Positions 48,580 to 60,916 of a stretch of DNA of 64,000 nt are shown here, in pieces. How positions within the stretch are numbered: the first letter of the stretch is position 1; every line of letters starts with the position of its first letter. The translations under genes and the position numbers were made by a program. Source of the stretch: Saururus chinensis (taxonomy: Eukaryota; Streptophyta; Magnoliopsida; Piperales; Saururaceae). The stretch is taken from NCBI GenBank assembly GCA_035235625.1, contig CP141142.1, forward strand, positions 17,618,995-17,682,994. The letters are read 5' to 3'. Under the pieces are notes generated by a model. The model made no database searches. It had not been told where the DNA came from and saw only the letters and a list, made by a program, of their open reading frames with translations.

Positions 48580-49210
48580 TTGTGAGTTTACTTTTGAGAT
48601 TTGCGAGAGAGGAAGGTTGTGCACGCCTGTTGCCTGATTCATCTAGCGAGGAGAATCAAATAAATATCTGCCTTGCATCAACTAGAGGCCTTATACAGGT
48701 CCAACTTACTGCATTGATGTTGTGGAGAATGTATTGCAGGAATTGATGAGATCCATGATCGCGATGAAGTAACGAGGTTGTTGCGGCAAGTTGAGTATCT
48801 AACGCATCATATGGCTAATTTGATGTTGTCGTTGCTCACCAAAAGCCCTACATGTGTTAGCCCAATGACCACTTTGAAGATGATGACCAAGAAATTGATG
48901 ATGAAGGTCAAGACAAATTTTTCAACACTGCCCTCCATGGCAATGAGAAGGTGGACTAACCACCTCAATGTGAGGCCACTCCACATGGGTGTTTCCTGCC
49001 ATAAGGGCCAAGGAGATTGACAGCTTACGCTCCCCTAAAATGAAGTGAGGTATAAGTTTCTAAATGTTGTTTAGCTCCTTTTTCTATAGTTCTACTTACA
49101 AGGACAAAATCTAGTGCAATGTTATTGCTATGGATGCTTGTCATTTAGTACTTGGATGCCCTTGGCAATATGATAGGCATGTTATTAAACACCGGATTGA
49201 CCTATGCTAA
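48580..49210 (+). pseudogene. gypsy gag/protease remnant
   Basis: Weak gag-like sequence around 48770-48900 is followed near 49120 by IAMDACHLVLGCPWQYDR. This is the conserved phrase after the protease of plant gypsy elements (usually MDACHLLLGRPWQYDR). Stops and frame changes throughout. Confidence 0.65.
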
Positions 49211-49317
49211 GATCTACACTCCCTAATCATGCACATTATAAGATAAGTCCTAAGGAACATGAGAAACTTTAACGACAAGTTCATGGGTTACCAAGCAAAG
49301 GACACATCAGAGAGAGT

Positions 49318-50897
49318 TTGAATCTATATGGTAAACAAGCCATGCTTATGCATAAAAAATATGGTAGTTTGCGTTTGTGCACAATTAATTATGCTCTTAA
49401 CAAGATTACTATTAAGTGTCACTTTCCTATCCTACGTCTTTATGATTTACATGAACAATTACGTGGTGTTATTATATTCAACAAGTTGGATTTGATGAGT
49501 GAGTACCATAAAATTAGAATTAGATCGGGTGATGAATGGAAGACATCCCTCAAGACATGGGAAAAGGGTTGTATGAGTGGTTGGTAATGCCATTTGGGTT
49601 GTCTAATATACCAAGTAAAATTTTGGGAGCGATGAACTAAGCTCTTAGACCTTTCATTGGCAGTTTTGTGGTGGTGTACTTTTATGATATACTCATATAT
49701 GGTAATGATTTTGATTCTCACTTGCAACATCTTCAGAATATGCTAGTTGTTCTTCTTAAGGAGAAACTTTTTGCAACTATCAAGAAATGTTCTTTAATGA
49801 GAGATTTTCTGCTCTTTCTTAGGTACATTGTGTCTAAAGATGGATTAGTTGCAGATGAAAGTAAAGTTGAAACTGCTAAGCAATGGCTAAGACTTGCTAA
49901 CATACATGAGGTACAAAATTTTCATGGATTGATTCTTTTTATAGGAGGTTTATTCTATATTTTAGTACCATTATGGGTCCTATCACTAATTGTATGAAGG
50001 TCACAGAAGAAGAGAACCTATCATTATGCTTTCAAACATATTAATACACGAGAAATTATCTACTAGACATTCTCGGTGGGCATCTTATTTTTAAAAGTTT
50101 ATTTTTGTGCTCAATCATAAGTTTGGGGTTCAAAATAGAGTTGCAAATGCCTTGATTAATCATTCATGCTTACTACAATGCACGCTTAGATGTTATGTTT
50201 TGCTTAATTTTGGGAAATATTGCTTATTGACCCCTTCTTTTCTAAAGTTTTGGTTAATATTAAGGCAAGAAAGACATCTGATTATTTGATTCATGATGAA
50301 TTTTTCTTCAAAGGTATTCAACTATGTGTTTCTATATGTAGCTTACATTTAAAGATCATAAACGAATTACATGATGAAGGTCACATGAGAAAAGGTATGA
50401 CATTCCAACTTGTTTCTTCTTCTTCTTTTTTGGCCATGTATGTGGAGAGAAGTGTACATATTTGTTTAGAGTATTGCATATGTCATGATGCTAAAGGAAC
50501 ATTAACAAATGCTGGTTTGTCTATGCCTTTACCTACCCCTCAATAACTATGATATGACATTAGTGTGGATTTTGTTCTTGTATTGCCACTTACACAGATA
50601 GTAATGGTTGTTATCTATGTGATTGGTTATAGAAGATGACACATTTTGTGGCTTGGAAAAAACTAATGTTGCATCTCATGTTACATTATTATTCTTTTAG
50701 GAGATATATTGGTTACATTACCTACCTTTATCCATTGTGTCTAATTGGGATACTCATTCTTTTAGTCATTTTTAGCATTCTTTATGAAAACTAGCATATG
50801 CATCTCTTGATTTAAACAATGCTTATCATTCTCAAACCCATGGCCTAATAGAGGTAGTGAATAGATCTGTGGGTAACTTGTTAAGGAGTTTGGTGAG
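49318..50897 (+). pseudogene. gypsy RT, RNase H tail and integrase N-terminal part
   Basis: RT: NYALNKITIKCHFPILRLYD and FNKLDLMSEYHKIRIRSGDE in 49318-49587, then VVVYFYDILIYG at 49668, where the catalytic Y-F-D-D has TAT (Tyr, 49683-49685) for the first Asp. A large deletion removes most of RNase H; its end survives as NHKFGVQNRVANAL near 50110. Integrase starts with DYLIHDEFFFKG and an HHCC-like region (50280-50480), then DFVLVLP and NNAYHSQTHGLIEVVNR (about 50815-50865), and breaks at the LTR insertion after LLRSLV. Confidence 0.85.
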
Positions 50898-51101
50898 TGT
50901 CATGCCCCTAATTTTACAACACCTTTTTTTATAATAAGCAAAATCTCCATTTTCATGAAATGATATGAAAATATTAGCCCATCTCCTTCATATAAATAGT
51001 GGAATTCAGTCTTTAAATCAACTTGTCAAAATAACTAATCAAGGGCATGAAATTCCATCACATTCATAAATTCATTATTGCAATACTGATAATTTTAATA
51101 G

Positions 51102-51112
<11 letters not shown>

Positions 51113-51145
<33 letters not shown>
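51113..51145. repeat. (AT)n microsatellite
   Basis: About 16 AT dinucleotides without interruption. Confidence 0.95.
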
Positions 51146-51147
<2 letters not shown>

Positions 51148-51558
51148 AATAGATCAAATTATATGCAGGATCCACAAATTACATAATTGTCTATTGACCA
51201 CATTAAAGCCAATGAATGTAAAATGGCACACACTTGTGCCTAAAGAAACTTAACCAAAAGAAATGCCTCAACATGCTGGACAGAGAATTCATGCTACATC
51301 TATTGCATTCTCGTGCCTCTTTACGTAACTTGGAAACCTGTACTACAAAAGATGATAATTATACAAGAAAACTCAATTTTATAACAAAATAAACAAAACA
51401 TAAGTTCCAAAACCACATACTAAGAATCTCTTCTTGATAAAATCCATTCAAGAATCAACATAAACAACAATCAAACATAACCTGCTTCATCATGACTCAT
51501 TGCCCATAGAGCAATCTCATTTCAAGGTTCTCTAGACACGATGACCTCATATAGGAGC

Positions 51559-52753
51559 TATGAGAAATATGAGTAATATGTCTAGTTTATTGGCTGATTT
51601 ATTTATGAAAATAAGTCAAGAAACCATATGGAAGTAATGAGTCATAGAATCTAATTTGAGGTTGTTGTCTCAAGTTAGATTTGGAATTTACATAATTGAA
51701 AAATAGGAGCAGACTTGTTCTTATTGTTCAAGGTGAAAGACTGAAGAATGTGAAGAGGTTTGAAGATTATTCATATCACATTAACATATATAAATCACTT
51801 GGAAAAGGTTAAGAAGTGATTATAGAGGTTTTAAAGGAATTTAGGGTAAAAAGGGCAAGAATGTTAAAAAATAGGTAGGACAATCAGTCGCTGCAAATAA
51901 TGGAGTAAATAATCAATCACTTGTTGATTCAGCCTTGTGCAAAATGAAGCTGAGAGTTATCGTTCAATCACTCTCGCAACCGATCGATCGATTGAAGAAT
52001 CATGCACATTACAAATAGTAACCAATTAATTGTGTTTTAAAATGATAGATCGTTTGAAGCATAGATTACTCGAATTAAGACATTTCAATTTCAATTTTAC
52101 TCCTTTTTCAAGTACAAGTTCTAAACCGACTTAATGAACTATATAAGAGTTATGAAATTATGAAAATCTAGAGAAGAAAACTTAGAGGAGAATATGGTGA
52201 ATTGAAGAAGACAATCCACAAGTAAAAGAGCTTATATAAAGAGTATTCTAAGAGGAGTTACAACATGCCTTCAATAGAAGATTGAAGATTTCCTTAAGGC
52301 AAAAGTCAAGACAATGAGAGGTACTTGTTGAAGACTAGAAGGAGACGTAAATAGGGAAAGAAGGAGAAAGTTTCAACTGCTTAAGGAGAATATTTGATGG
52401 CCAACAATAATGATAATTAGGAGCTTCTGTTAGTGCCTAAACAAGGTTAGTGATTTGCTTATGTCAATGTGCAGTCTTGATTTTAATGCATTAATTTGGT
52501 TCCTTTGGAACTGTCGTAGTTTTTTACCCTAGTTAGGATTTTCTACATAAATTGTTGTGCTCATATGTGGATTGATGTTTGATTGATTGACATTTCAAGT
52601 GTAAGATTGAGTGAATATTAGGTTTTAATGTTTTTGCTTGATAAAAAAATTTGCATAAAGAAGCTAGAATTCTTAATTCTTACTTGTTGAAGTACTAGTT
52701 TCGATAGCAATTTGGTGATCCACTAGCTCGTTTCGATAGATATGAAACTCTCA
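51559..52753 (+). mobile_element. Solo SIRE-like LTR nested in the LTR at 50898-54269
   Basis: Opens TATGAGAAATATGAGTAATA, a variant of the family start TGTAAGAACATATGAGTCAT, and ends near GATATGAAACTCTCA. It shares with elements A and B the middle blocks (GGAGCAGACTTGTTCTTAT, GGGTAAAAAGGGCAA) and the end block with AAGAAGCTAGAATTCTTAAT. Length 1,195 bp; flanking duplication not clear. Confidence 0.7.
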
Positions 52754-54269
52754 AGTGCTCCACACCACTAGATACTAGGTCATCACAACTCACTAAGGCT
52801 TCTGGACCTTAGTGCTAAGATTCTAACTTCTATGATCATCAAAAACTCCAATATTAAGTGGCACAAGACCATTCATCATTAAATGGTCTAATCAATTTGA
52901 ACTTGACTCCTTGGCCAAGGAAACAATTCTACATAACTCCCATCCTTAGAGATATGGAAGACCTTAGTCCTATTTCATAACAAACCCTTTCTGTCTACGC
53001 AGCTATTGGCTCACTTTAAGAGCTATGGCACTAAGGAACGCTCGACCGTAGGTGCCTAATGCATGGTCTTTGGTACCCATCAATCACATCATGATGTATC
53101 ATACACATGACTTAGGGTTCATTAAACCTTACTAGTGCATAATTGACACTTCGATCTCATCATCAAATGTTTCATATCATGCATTTATTTATATAATAAT
53201 CATAACATCAATCATTGCAATATTACTTCTTGAAAACTATATCCAACAACACTGTCGATAACTTTCCCGACATATCAACTACCTTGCCAATTGCTGTTGA
53301 TGACATGATTGACATGTCAATCATCTCATCGATGATCATCCGTAGGTTCGTTGACACGTCGAACCTTGCCGACAGTAAACAAAACATGCCATGGCAACCT
53401 TACCAACATATCGGTCACCTCATCGATCACCATCGATGAGTTCAATGACACGTTGAACCCTACTTATAGCGGGGAGGGTATTAGTCTACCTTCTTCATTG
53501 ATGCTTAACTGGCATGTCGATCCCCTTGCCAATGTCCAAAAATACAACGCAAACCATTGCATGTATGTAGAGTCCTAATTATCCTCTTCCTATGCTGGTA
53601 CGTCCATCGGCATATCGATGATTGCACTAATGATCAAAAAATTAGGACCAAGTATTCATAGACCATTTAAAACATGTTTTTGAAATACTATTACGATGAA
53701 AACCTTTTCATAATGAAGAATTTAGTAATTTGAACTATAATTCATACCTAGAACAACAAAGTCTCAAATACACCATGAAAACCATGACAATCACTAAACT
53801 CCCTTGCATATGATAAACAACAATTTATATTCATAAGGGACTCTAAAGAAACCTCATTAAGCATTTTTTGTTAAAAAATTGAGTTTACAAGGCTATTCCG
53901 CCTCGCAGCATAAATCTTCCTTCTCTTTACGACAATCATTCTTCCCGACCAAAGTTCATATGCTCTTTCAATGGTGCTTGATCTCTCCATGGACTCCGAT
54001 TCTCACTAAGAGATAGTTTCCACTCTTTTAAATACTAGGATAACTACTCCCTAGACTTCGAACTGTCTAGCCACTTCATATTACGTGATAACTGCATGCA
54101 TGCAAGTTTCATTGGCAACTTTGTCGATGCATTGATGTCGTCCAATGAATCAGGTCCATTTTCATTGGTAGAACCATCAACGTGTCAATGATCACTGACA
54201 GCTGAACCTAAATATTTTCTTTATTATAAACTGTACATATTTCTTTTAGGAAAATTTTGGGGTGTCATA

Positions 54270-54715
54270 GTGGGTGCTAACTTAAAAACTTCGAATCAAC
54301 ACCTGTTCAATGCTAGATTTGCTTGTAATCAAGTGTTAACAGAAGCACAAGTTTTAGTCATTTTACTCTTGCATTTGGCTTTAACCCATGCTTTCCCTTG
54401 GATTTGGCTCCTAATCCATATGTGAAAATTTTATGTGGCTTGTTGAAGACTTTATTTCTTACTTACTAGATTTTCAGTCTAATACTCTTAATAAATTGCA
54501 AATGTCTAATGATAAATATAAAGCTATAGGTAATTTGAAGAGATATCATATTGAATTTGATGTTGGTTATTTTATTTGGGTTTTATTTGCCCAAAGACAT
54601 TTTTTAGTTGACGAATACAACAAATTATTTGCAATGATGATTGGTCCTATGGGGATTATTTAGAAGATTCATTCTAATGTTTGTCATCTCAAACACCCAC
54701 ATTCATACTTCTGAT
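54270..54715 (+). pseudogene. gypsy integrase C-terminal part
   Basis: Resumes the integrase with GANLKTSNQHLFNARFACNQ, a decayed form of G-E-x-P-K-x-W-D-x-x-L-x-x-A-E-F-A-Y-N. It then has SNDKYKAIGNLKRYHIEFDV and FLVDEYNKLFAMMIGPMGI, which match the GPY/F-type end of plant gypsy integrases (Y-N-K-L-x4-I-G-P). No chromodomain is visible after it. Confidence 0.8.
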
Positions 54716-55761
54716 GTGTTTTGCAGCACCTCAAAATTTAGAAGAATTTTTTTAGTTAAATAAATTTGTGAGAGAAATTAACCCCATTGAGTTGAACTAG
54801 ACTACGATAAAAACCTAGAATTGACCCCTTGACCATTAGGAGCTGGGGCTAGAACTTTCCCAAGTTAGGCCAAGAGTGTGGGTTGCAAGGTCAACCTAGT
54901 CAACTCGGCTACTCAAAACCTAAAAACCTTAATTGGAGACTCGGGAAAGTTAGCAGGCCCATCCATATGACTTGACCTAATGACACATGTATGATAGAAT
55001 ATCTACGGGTAGACAAGATTCACTTAGACTTTTCCCACCAAGTCCTAACTTGAAGGGTAGGGGATATCATGTGTTATTTAAAGAAACTATGACAAGACCC
55101 CGACTTAAAATTGAAAAGGAAAGAACTAGATGGTCAAGCGAGTAATTGGGCTTTAGATGGGCTTGGCGCTAGCCTTGGTGGCTAGCTAGCTGCTTGCATT
55201 GGTGTCAAGCTTTCCAAGTTGGCCAAAATCATTCAAGAAAGGAGGGACAAACTCAAATCAGGAAATTTGAATAGAGGGAACTTAGGAAGGTTATATTGGG
55301 GGAAATCCTTGCCAAAGTAGGAACCTCCCCTGTAAGGACTCTTTTCCCGTCTCCCACTCTCTCTCTATCCATCACCTCCCTTTCTCACTTTCACATTGGT
55401 TCGGACCCCATCTCCCCTTTCTTCTTACCCTCTCCCTTGCCTTATCCGCCCCTATCTTATCCCATCTACTTTGGATTCTTGAAGCTTAGAAGCCTTTAGA
55501 GACCACCTTGAAGTTTGGAGAAGGATGACCTTCATCCAAGGCTAAACAAGGAGGCTTGATTCACAAAGAGGAGCTTTTTCTTGTGGAATAGGTAGGGACT
55601 ACCTTCTCTACTTTTGTTTATGATAAATAGGATGTTTGGTGCATGCTTGATAAATTACTCATGTTGAATGATTGATAGTTGAAGCGTGATTTCATGATTA
55701 ACTTATGCAAGGCTAGAACATTAATGATTGAATGTGATTTTGCCCTTATGTATGTGGTATA
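54716..55761. other. Non-coding, LTR-like flank
   Basis: No gene. Starting near GCAGCACCTCAAAATTTAG, the style (ACCCCGACTTAAAATT, pyrimidine-rich 55330-55460, then AT-rich) recalls the LTRs of this window. It could be the 3' LTR side of the gypsy fossil or a separate LTR, interrupted by element B at 55762. Confidence 0.35.
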
Positions 55762-57214
55762 TGTAAGAACATATGAGTCATATTTCAATTTTATTGATTA
55801 ATTTCTTTTTCAAAATTATGTAAAAAAGCTTGGGTATGTACTTAGTCATAGAATATGATTTGATGTTATTCTATCGAGTCAGATTTGAAATTGAAAGACT
55901 TAAAAAAAAGGAGTAGACATATTCTTATGGCTCAAGATAGAAAACTGCAGAATATTTAAGGCTTTCGAAACATATTCATATCACATTCGCATACCAAAAT
56001 CATTTGAAGAAGTTTCATAAGTTATTTGGGGTTTCAAGAGGTTTTAGTGTAAAATAGGAAAAATAGTAATTAAACTGTCAGAACGATCGATCACTAGATG
56101 TAAAGCTGGATAGAATGATCAATTGGAACTTTATTAGCCCTATGCAATATGAAGTCGAGAGTTATCAATCTATCAATCGCTTCATTAATCAATCGATCAT
56201 TCAAGTATTGTTTGTTAAGAAAACAATGAATGATTGATTGCTAGCAATTATGATTATCCAAATTAAGTCATTCTGAATTTAATTTTTTTCCTTTTAAATC
56301 CAAATACCTAAATCAGTTTAGAGAGCTATAAAAGGGATAAGAAGTCACAAATTTTGAGAGAGGAAAACCCAGAGAAAATTTGAGAAGGGTTTCTACCTTT
56401 TACATATTGTTTTTCAAAGAGAATTCACTTGCAGCTTTGAGTTGAAGATCATTGGTGAATTCATGAAGCTATTATAAATCTTAGAAGCGAGTTCACACAG
56501 AAGTTTCAAAGAGGAGTTGCAGTTTATCTTCAATGGGAGACAGTGGAGTAACTACGTTATGACAGCGGGGGGCCATGGCCCCCCCACTATTTGGAACTTT
56601 TTTTATATAATTATTGGATATGTCTAAGATTGGGCAATAGAAATCAATGGCTGGGTATATAGTTGGCCCCCCTAATCTTTCTACTCTGGTTCTGCCACTG
56701 ATGGGAGATTAAGATTCTAAGAGGCCAATATCAATACAAAAAAAGGAACTTGTTGAAGTTTAGAAGAAGACAATGACAAAGAAAGGAGGAAGAAAAGTTT
56801 GAAGTGCTTAAGGGAGAAGACTTCATGGTCGTCAACCTTAAGAATTTGTAGAGATCTAAAGAAAAGGATTTTATGTTAAAGTCAAAACAAAGATTGGTGG
56901 TTTGCTTGTGTCGATGTAATTGTCTTGCTTGCTAGTAGTACATTGATTTGGTTCCTTTGGAACTACCACAATCTTTTACCCGAGTATGGGTTTTCCACAT
57001 TAAATTATTGTGTGTTCATATGTAAATTGAATTCTTGTGATTTGATTGATTGATACATTGTGAGTGTGCTTTGATAAAATATTTACTTGTTTCTGCTATA
57101 TATAAAAAAAATTTGCGCAAAGAAGCTAGAACTCTTAATTCTTACTTGACAAAGTACTAGTCTTAAGAGCAATCTAGTATTCTGCTAGGTTAGTAGACAA
57201 TTATTAAACTCACA
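55762..57214 (+). repeat. 5' LTR of element B
   Basis: Starts TGTAAGAACATATGAGTCAT and ends ATTAAACTCACA, 1,453 bp including a 160-bp MITE plus its 8-bp duplication. The start recurs at 60351 as TATAAGAACATATGAGTCAT. Confidence 0.85.
56541..56700. mobile_element. hAT-type MITE, 160 bp
   Basis: Termini CAGTGGAGTAACTACG and (reverse strand) CAGTGGCAGAACCAGAG with an inner GGGGGGCCATGGCCCCCC hairpin. Perfect 8-bp duplications ATGGGAGA (56533-56540 and 56701-56708), as expected for hAT elements. Confidence 0.95.
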
Positions 57215-57408
57215 AGTGGTGTTTGAGGATTTTAATTTGAAATTTACTTTGAATTGATGCTATCTATTAAGTTTTGCATCCATATATGAAGTTAATAACA
57301 TTAGTGTTCATAAATTCCTCTTAGACTTGTTCAATTTTCCAAAAGGTATATTTTTGGTGATTTTGTGTGATTATTTGAACTTCTTATCCTCTGCCTATTT
57401 GATTCATC

Positions 57409-58350
57409 ATGTCTAGTTCTTGTTCTAGTGATGATAAGATGTTTATCTTGAAAGTTATTTTTGACAAACAATTAAATTGAGTAAAAACTGCAAGAAGATA
57501 GAGAATATTATTAAATTGAATAAGGAGTCAACTCATTCTATTTTTATTAACAAATTTTAATTGATTAAAGATAAGGAATCACTAGAGAAAGAGGTTCAAA
57601 CTTAGAGAAGTGAACTTGAGAAAGAGAGGAGAAAATGCAGATCTTTAGAAAATAAACTTGTGTTTACTGATGAAGAAGTTAATGCCTTCAAATCTAAGAA
57701 AAGTAATCTTCTAGACAAGATAAAATTCTTAGAAAATGAAGTTCATGGGAGGGTAAAGACAAATAAGGTTTATTTGATGAAAATTGAGTGTCTAGGTAAG
57801 TATGTAAAGGCTTCTTAACAAAAATTGAAAAACTTCACCTTAGGGAAAGAGAAATTGTACAAGATGTTGAATATGTAAAAGGATTGTAGTGATAAAAGAG
57901 GATTAGGATTTAATAAGACTAATTCTACAAAGTTTAATGATGTCACTAAGTTTGTCAAGGCTAAAGAACCTATGCACACTAGGAAGGTTGTTACACAAGT
58001 TAACAATGTATCAAAACCTAAGTATCTTCTTGGGAATCAAAGTCCAAAGTCTAGCTATAGGAGAGGACATTACAAGAGAGAAAATTATGAGTCTTTCGTA
58101 ATTAGACAAATTCAAGAAATGAAGAACAACCTAAAATGTCTTGGTAAAAAAATCCAACACTAAGGAAATTGGGTGTCTTCTAACTTGAATAAATTACCTA
58201 AGAAGTCAATAAGAACCCACATGAATTCTCAAGATAATGAACCAAGAATTAAGAAAATTTGGGTCAAGAAGCACACTTCACACAATTCTACACCAAGGAA
58301 GGGTATTTTAAACAATAGAAAGAAAACCTTACAAATTTAGATTAAAAAAG
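57409..58350 (+). pseudogene. SIRE-like gag C-terminal remnant (element B)
   Basis: ATG 57409 (MSSSCSSDDKMF) begins a frame that soon breaks. The coiled-coil part (SELEKERRKCRSLENKLV) and the following LKNFTLGKEKLYKML and GLGFNKTN phrases parallel element A. It then continues through a basic stretch (58000-58160) to KIWVKKHTS near 58255, the place where SIRE-type gag-pol passes into the protease. Instead of protease, non-coding DNA follows. Several stops and frameshifts. Confidence 0.65.
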
Positions 58351-58379
58351 ATTTGTTAGAGGACCTTAGTTCCCATGCC

Positions 58380-60338
58380 AGGCAAGGCTAAGGAGTCTCA
58401 AATATCTATGTAAAAGATTCTGATTTCTATCCATAATTTAGTCCTTTCTATCCTTTAGACATTCATGTTTTTTTGTTATCTCGTATTTAACTTTGTTTTT
58501 ACGTGTTTTTAATTCATAGGTTTTGAATTGAACAAAAAAATGGAATACGATCAAAAACATAAAAAATTAGTATAGTTTTTGCTTGATTTTGCAATTGGCT
58601 TTGTTTTATTTTTAGATTGGTTAAGATCTTGAGACATATTGATAATAAATTTCTCATAAGTTGAAAAGAAATATGATTAGTGGTCAAATATACCATAAGG
58701 AAGAGAAGGATACACAAAGGAGTGTGAAGATTAATTTGATTTTCTTTTGCTTATTGTTGCAATTCTCTAATTTTAAAACTTGTACACATCATGTTGAGAC
58801 TCAAATCACTTTAATGTATGAACATCAAAGAGATAATTCTTAAACATAAGTTGACTTAGGCATTTGGACTTTAGTGAAGTCTAGGTGATCAAATTAGAGG
58901 ATCTTTTGCTAGATTTTTAAAAGAAAAGAAAATTGCACGTAATGTACTTCAATCTTTATGTGTCCTATGTACTTTAATATCTCTTTAAATAATGAATTTG
59001 TCCTCTTAAAGATGATGGGGAAGGGGACATACTCAGGTCAACCTAGGTTGGTGTGAAGCTCTTATCCTCTTAATATCAAGAAAAATAAATTAAAAGGAAA
59101 GAGGCAAAACAAAAATAATGAAAAAAATGAATGATGTAAGTAGCAATGATTTAGAAAAAGTCAAGCCCTAGAAAAATGATTTTGAGGAAAATTTCCATAA
59201 CTAAGAAGGTATGGGATATTGATTAGAGTTTTTGATTATTTTTATCTTTTTAGGAGAATGATGCACATAAATTCTAGCTAAGTACAGTTGAAAATGTGAG
59301 CTTAGGCTTTACTAGGATATGAGCAAATTTGTCTTAGTTTGGTTAAGAAAGATCTTGCAAGATTCAAAAATTAATAAAAGAGGATGAATGTGGTAAAAAA
59401 AGATGAGTACAAAATTGACAATCACATACCGGTGGGGTTGACTAATCTAAGGTAAGGTATTAATGAGCACAATATGTGGATGCAATTAATTTGAAGAAAA
59501 ATTTATTAAAAAATCATCAAAAGGAACTCAACTATGCTTATTTTCGTTGCTTGATTTTTATTTTTAAGTTATTGATCTCAAATTGAAGTGTTTTTAATGG
59601 TATTCAATGTTTTTTAGCATTAGAATTTAATATGATTTATTTTTTGAATGTTTTTAAAACAAAATTTTGATTGCTTAAAATTTTACAGCACATTTGTGAA
59701 AAGTAGTATTTTAAGGTTAAGCAATAATTTACTGTATTCTTAGACATAGTCTTGATTGCTTATACCTTTTCCATCTAAAACGCAAATTGACATGATTCTT
59801 CTTAATCTAAAGATGTGGTTGCTTGAATTATTGAACCTTTAAATTCTGTGTTTGCTTGTTTCTTAGAACAATTTTATATGGGTATGTTATTATTTGTACA
59901 TACCACACACATTAGATATAAGTAACATAGATTAAGGGGGAGAGTCAATGTTAAAAGATGATGAACGTGCAATATATTATGATTATTTTAGTTTCATGTC
60001 TTAATGATTGTGTACTTGACTACTATGCTTAATTGACATTTTCATTCTTGTTATTTTAACTTTTAGTCTATTTATATCAAAAAGGCGGAGAAGTGGTTAA
60101 TGAAAATCAAAGTGCTTACTATTCCATAATTGAATAGTACTATGCAAATCAATTTGATTTAAGTGTGTAAGATAAGTACAAGGTTCTACAAGGCTTTTCA
60201 AGATCAATTCCAAATGAGTCTATGTTAAGTCTTCGAGAGGTCAAGTTATTTTGTACAATTTAAAAGTCAATGCACTATGTCAAGAGTTATAATATTATTT
60301 TGATTTTCAAATATGTAGTGTTTTGAAAATAAACAGCC
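58380..60338. other. Non-coding core of element B
   Basis: About 2 kb of AT-rich sequence with no gene. Ordered blocks match element A (43900-45420): GGTTTTGAATTGAA, GTGGTCAAATATACC, GATGATGGGGAA, GTGAAGCTCT, TCAAGCCCTAGAAAAA. It includes a first polypurine tract near 60080. Confidence 0.7.
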
Positions 60339-60349
60339 AAAGGGGGAGA
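60339..60349 (+). promoter_or_regulatory. Polypurine tract of element B
   Basis: AAAGGGGGAGA directly before the 3' LTR start. Confidence 0.8.
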
Positions 60350-60350
60350 C

Positions 60351-60916
60351 TATAAGAACATATGAGTCATATGTCAAGTTTATTTGTTAATTTCTTTGTC
60401 AAAATTATGTCACAAACCATGGCTAGATACTTAATTTTAAATTTTGATTAGATGTTGTGGTTGAGTAAGATTTGGAATTGAAAGATTTGAAATAAAGGAG
60501 TAGACGTGTTCTTATGGCTCAAGATAGAAGACTGATGATGTTGAATCTTTTTCACACTTAATCCAATCACATCGCATACCAAAATCACTAGGTGAAGTTT
60601 TAGAAGTGATTTTAGGTGTGTCAGGAGATTTTAGGGTAAAAAGGGCAAAATATTAATTAAATTGACAGAACAATTGATCGTTGGACATAAGCTGGATAGA
60701 ACGATTGATCAACACTTGATTTAGCCCAGTCTAAAACAAAGTTGAGAGATATTGATTGATCATTTTATTAATTGATCAACAAATCGAAGTATCGTGTGCT
60801 GAGAAAAAAGTGATCGATTTATCATTGTTTGAAATGGCCAATTACTAGCGGTTCTAGTTACCCTAATTAAGGCATTCCGAATTGAATTTTTTTCCTTGTT
60901 GAAGCTAAAGATCTAT
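60351..60916 (+). repeat. 3' LTR of element B, truncated by insertion
   Basis: Aligns with 55762 to about 56320 and stops abruptly where TGTAAGGTCCCTGATTTTTC begins. The remainder may lie beyond the window end. Confidence 0.8.

Larger units (their letters stand above)
50898..54269 (-). mobile_element. Solo LTR inside the gypsy integrase
   Basis: The plus-strand left end TGTCATGCCCCTAATTTTAC and right end AAAATTTTGGGGTGTCATA mirror each other. Flanks GTGAG (50893-50897) and GTGGG (54270-54274) look like a 4/5 duplication. Removing the block rejoins the integrase reading frame (SLV then GANLKTSNQ), which fixes the boundaries independently. TGACACCCCAAAATTTTCC on the minus strand looks like an LTR start, suggesting minus orientation. 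It contains a nested SIRE-like LTR. Confidence 0.75.
48540..54715 (+). mobile_element. Ty3/gypsy element fossil (gag-pol), split by an LTR insertion
   Basis: Gypsy-type protein remnants run from gag to the integrase end on the plus strand, interrupted at 50898-54269. No own LTRs were identified at either side, so the ends are approximate. Pol order (PR, RT, RNase H, INT) is that of Ty3/gypsy, most like chromoviruses. Confidence 0.8.
55762..60916 (+). mobile_element. SIRE-like copia derivative B, lacking pol
   Basis: 5' LTR 55762-57214, decayed primer-binding site 57217-57228, gag C-terminal remnant, non-coding core, two polypurine tracts, and the first 566 bp of a 3' LTR (60351-60916) cut off by another insertion. 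It is related to element A along most of its length. The absence of all pol domains in both suggests a non-autonomous family mobilised in trans. Confidence 0.75.

Noticed and set aside
57815..58163. Minus-strand and plus-strand short frames as separate small genes
   Set aside because: The plus-strand one is the tail of the SIRE-like gag remnant; the minus-strand one is its shadow.
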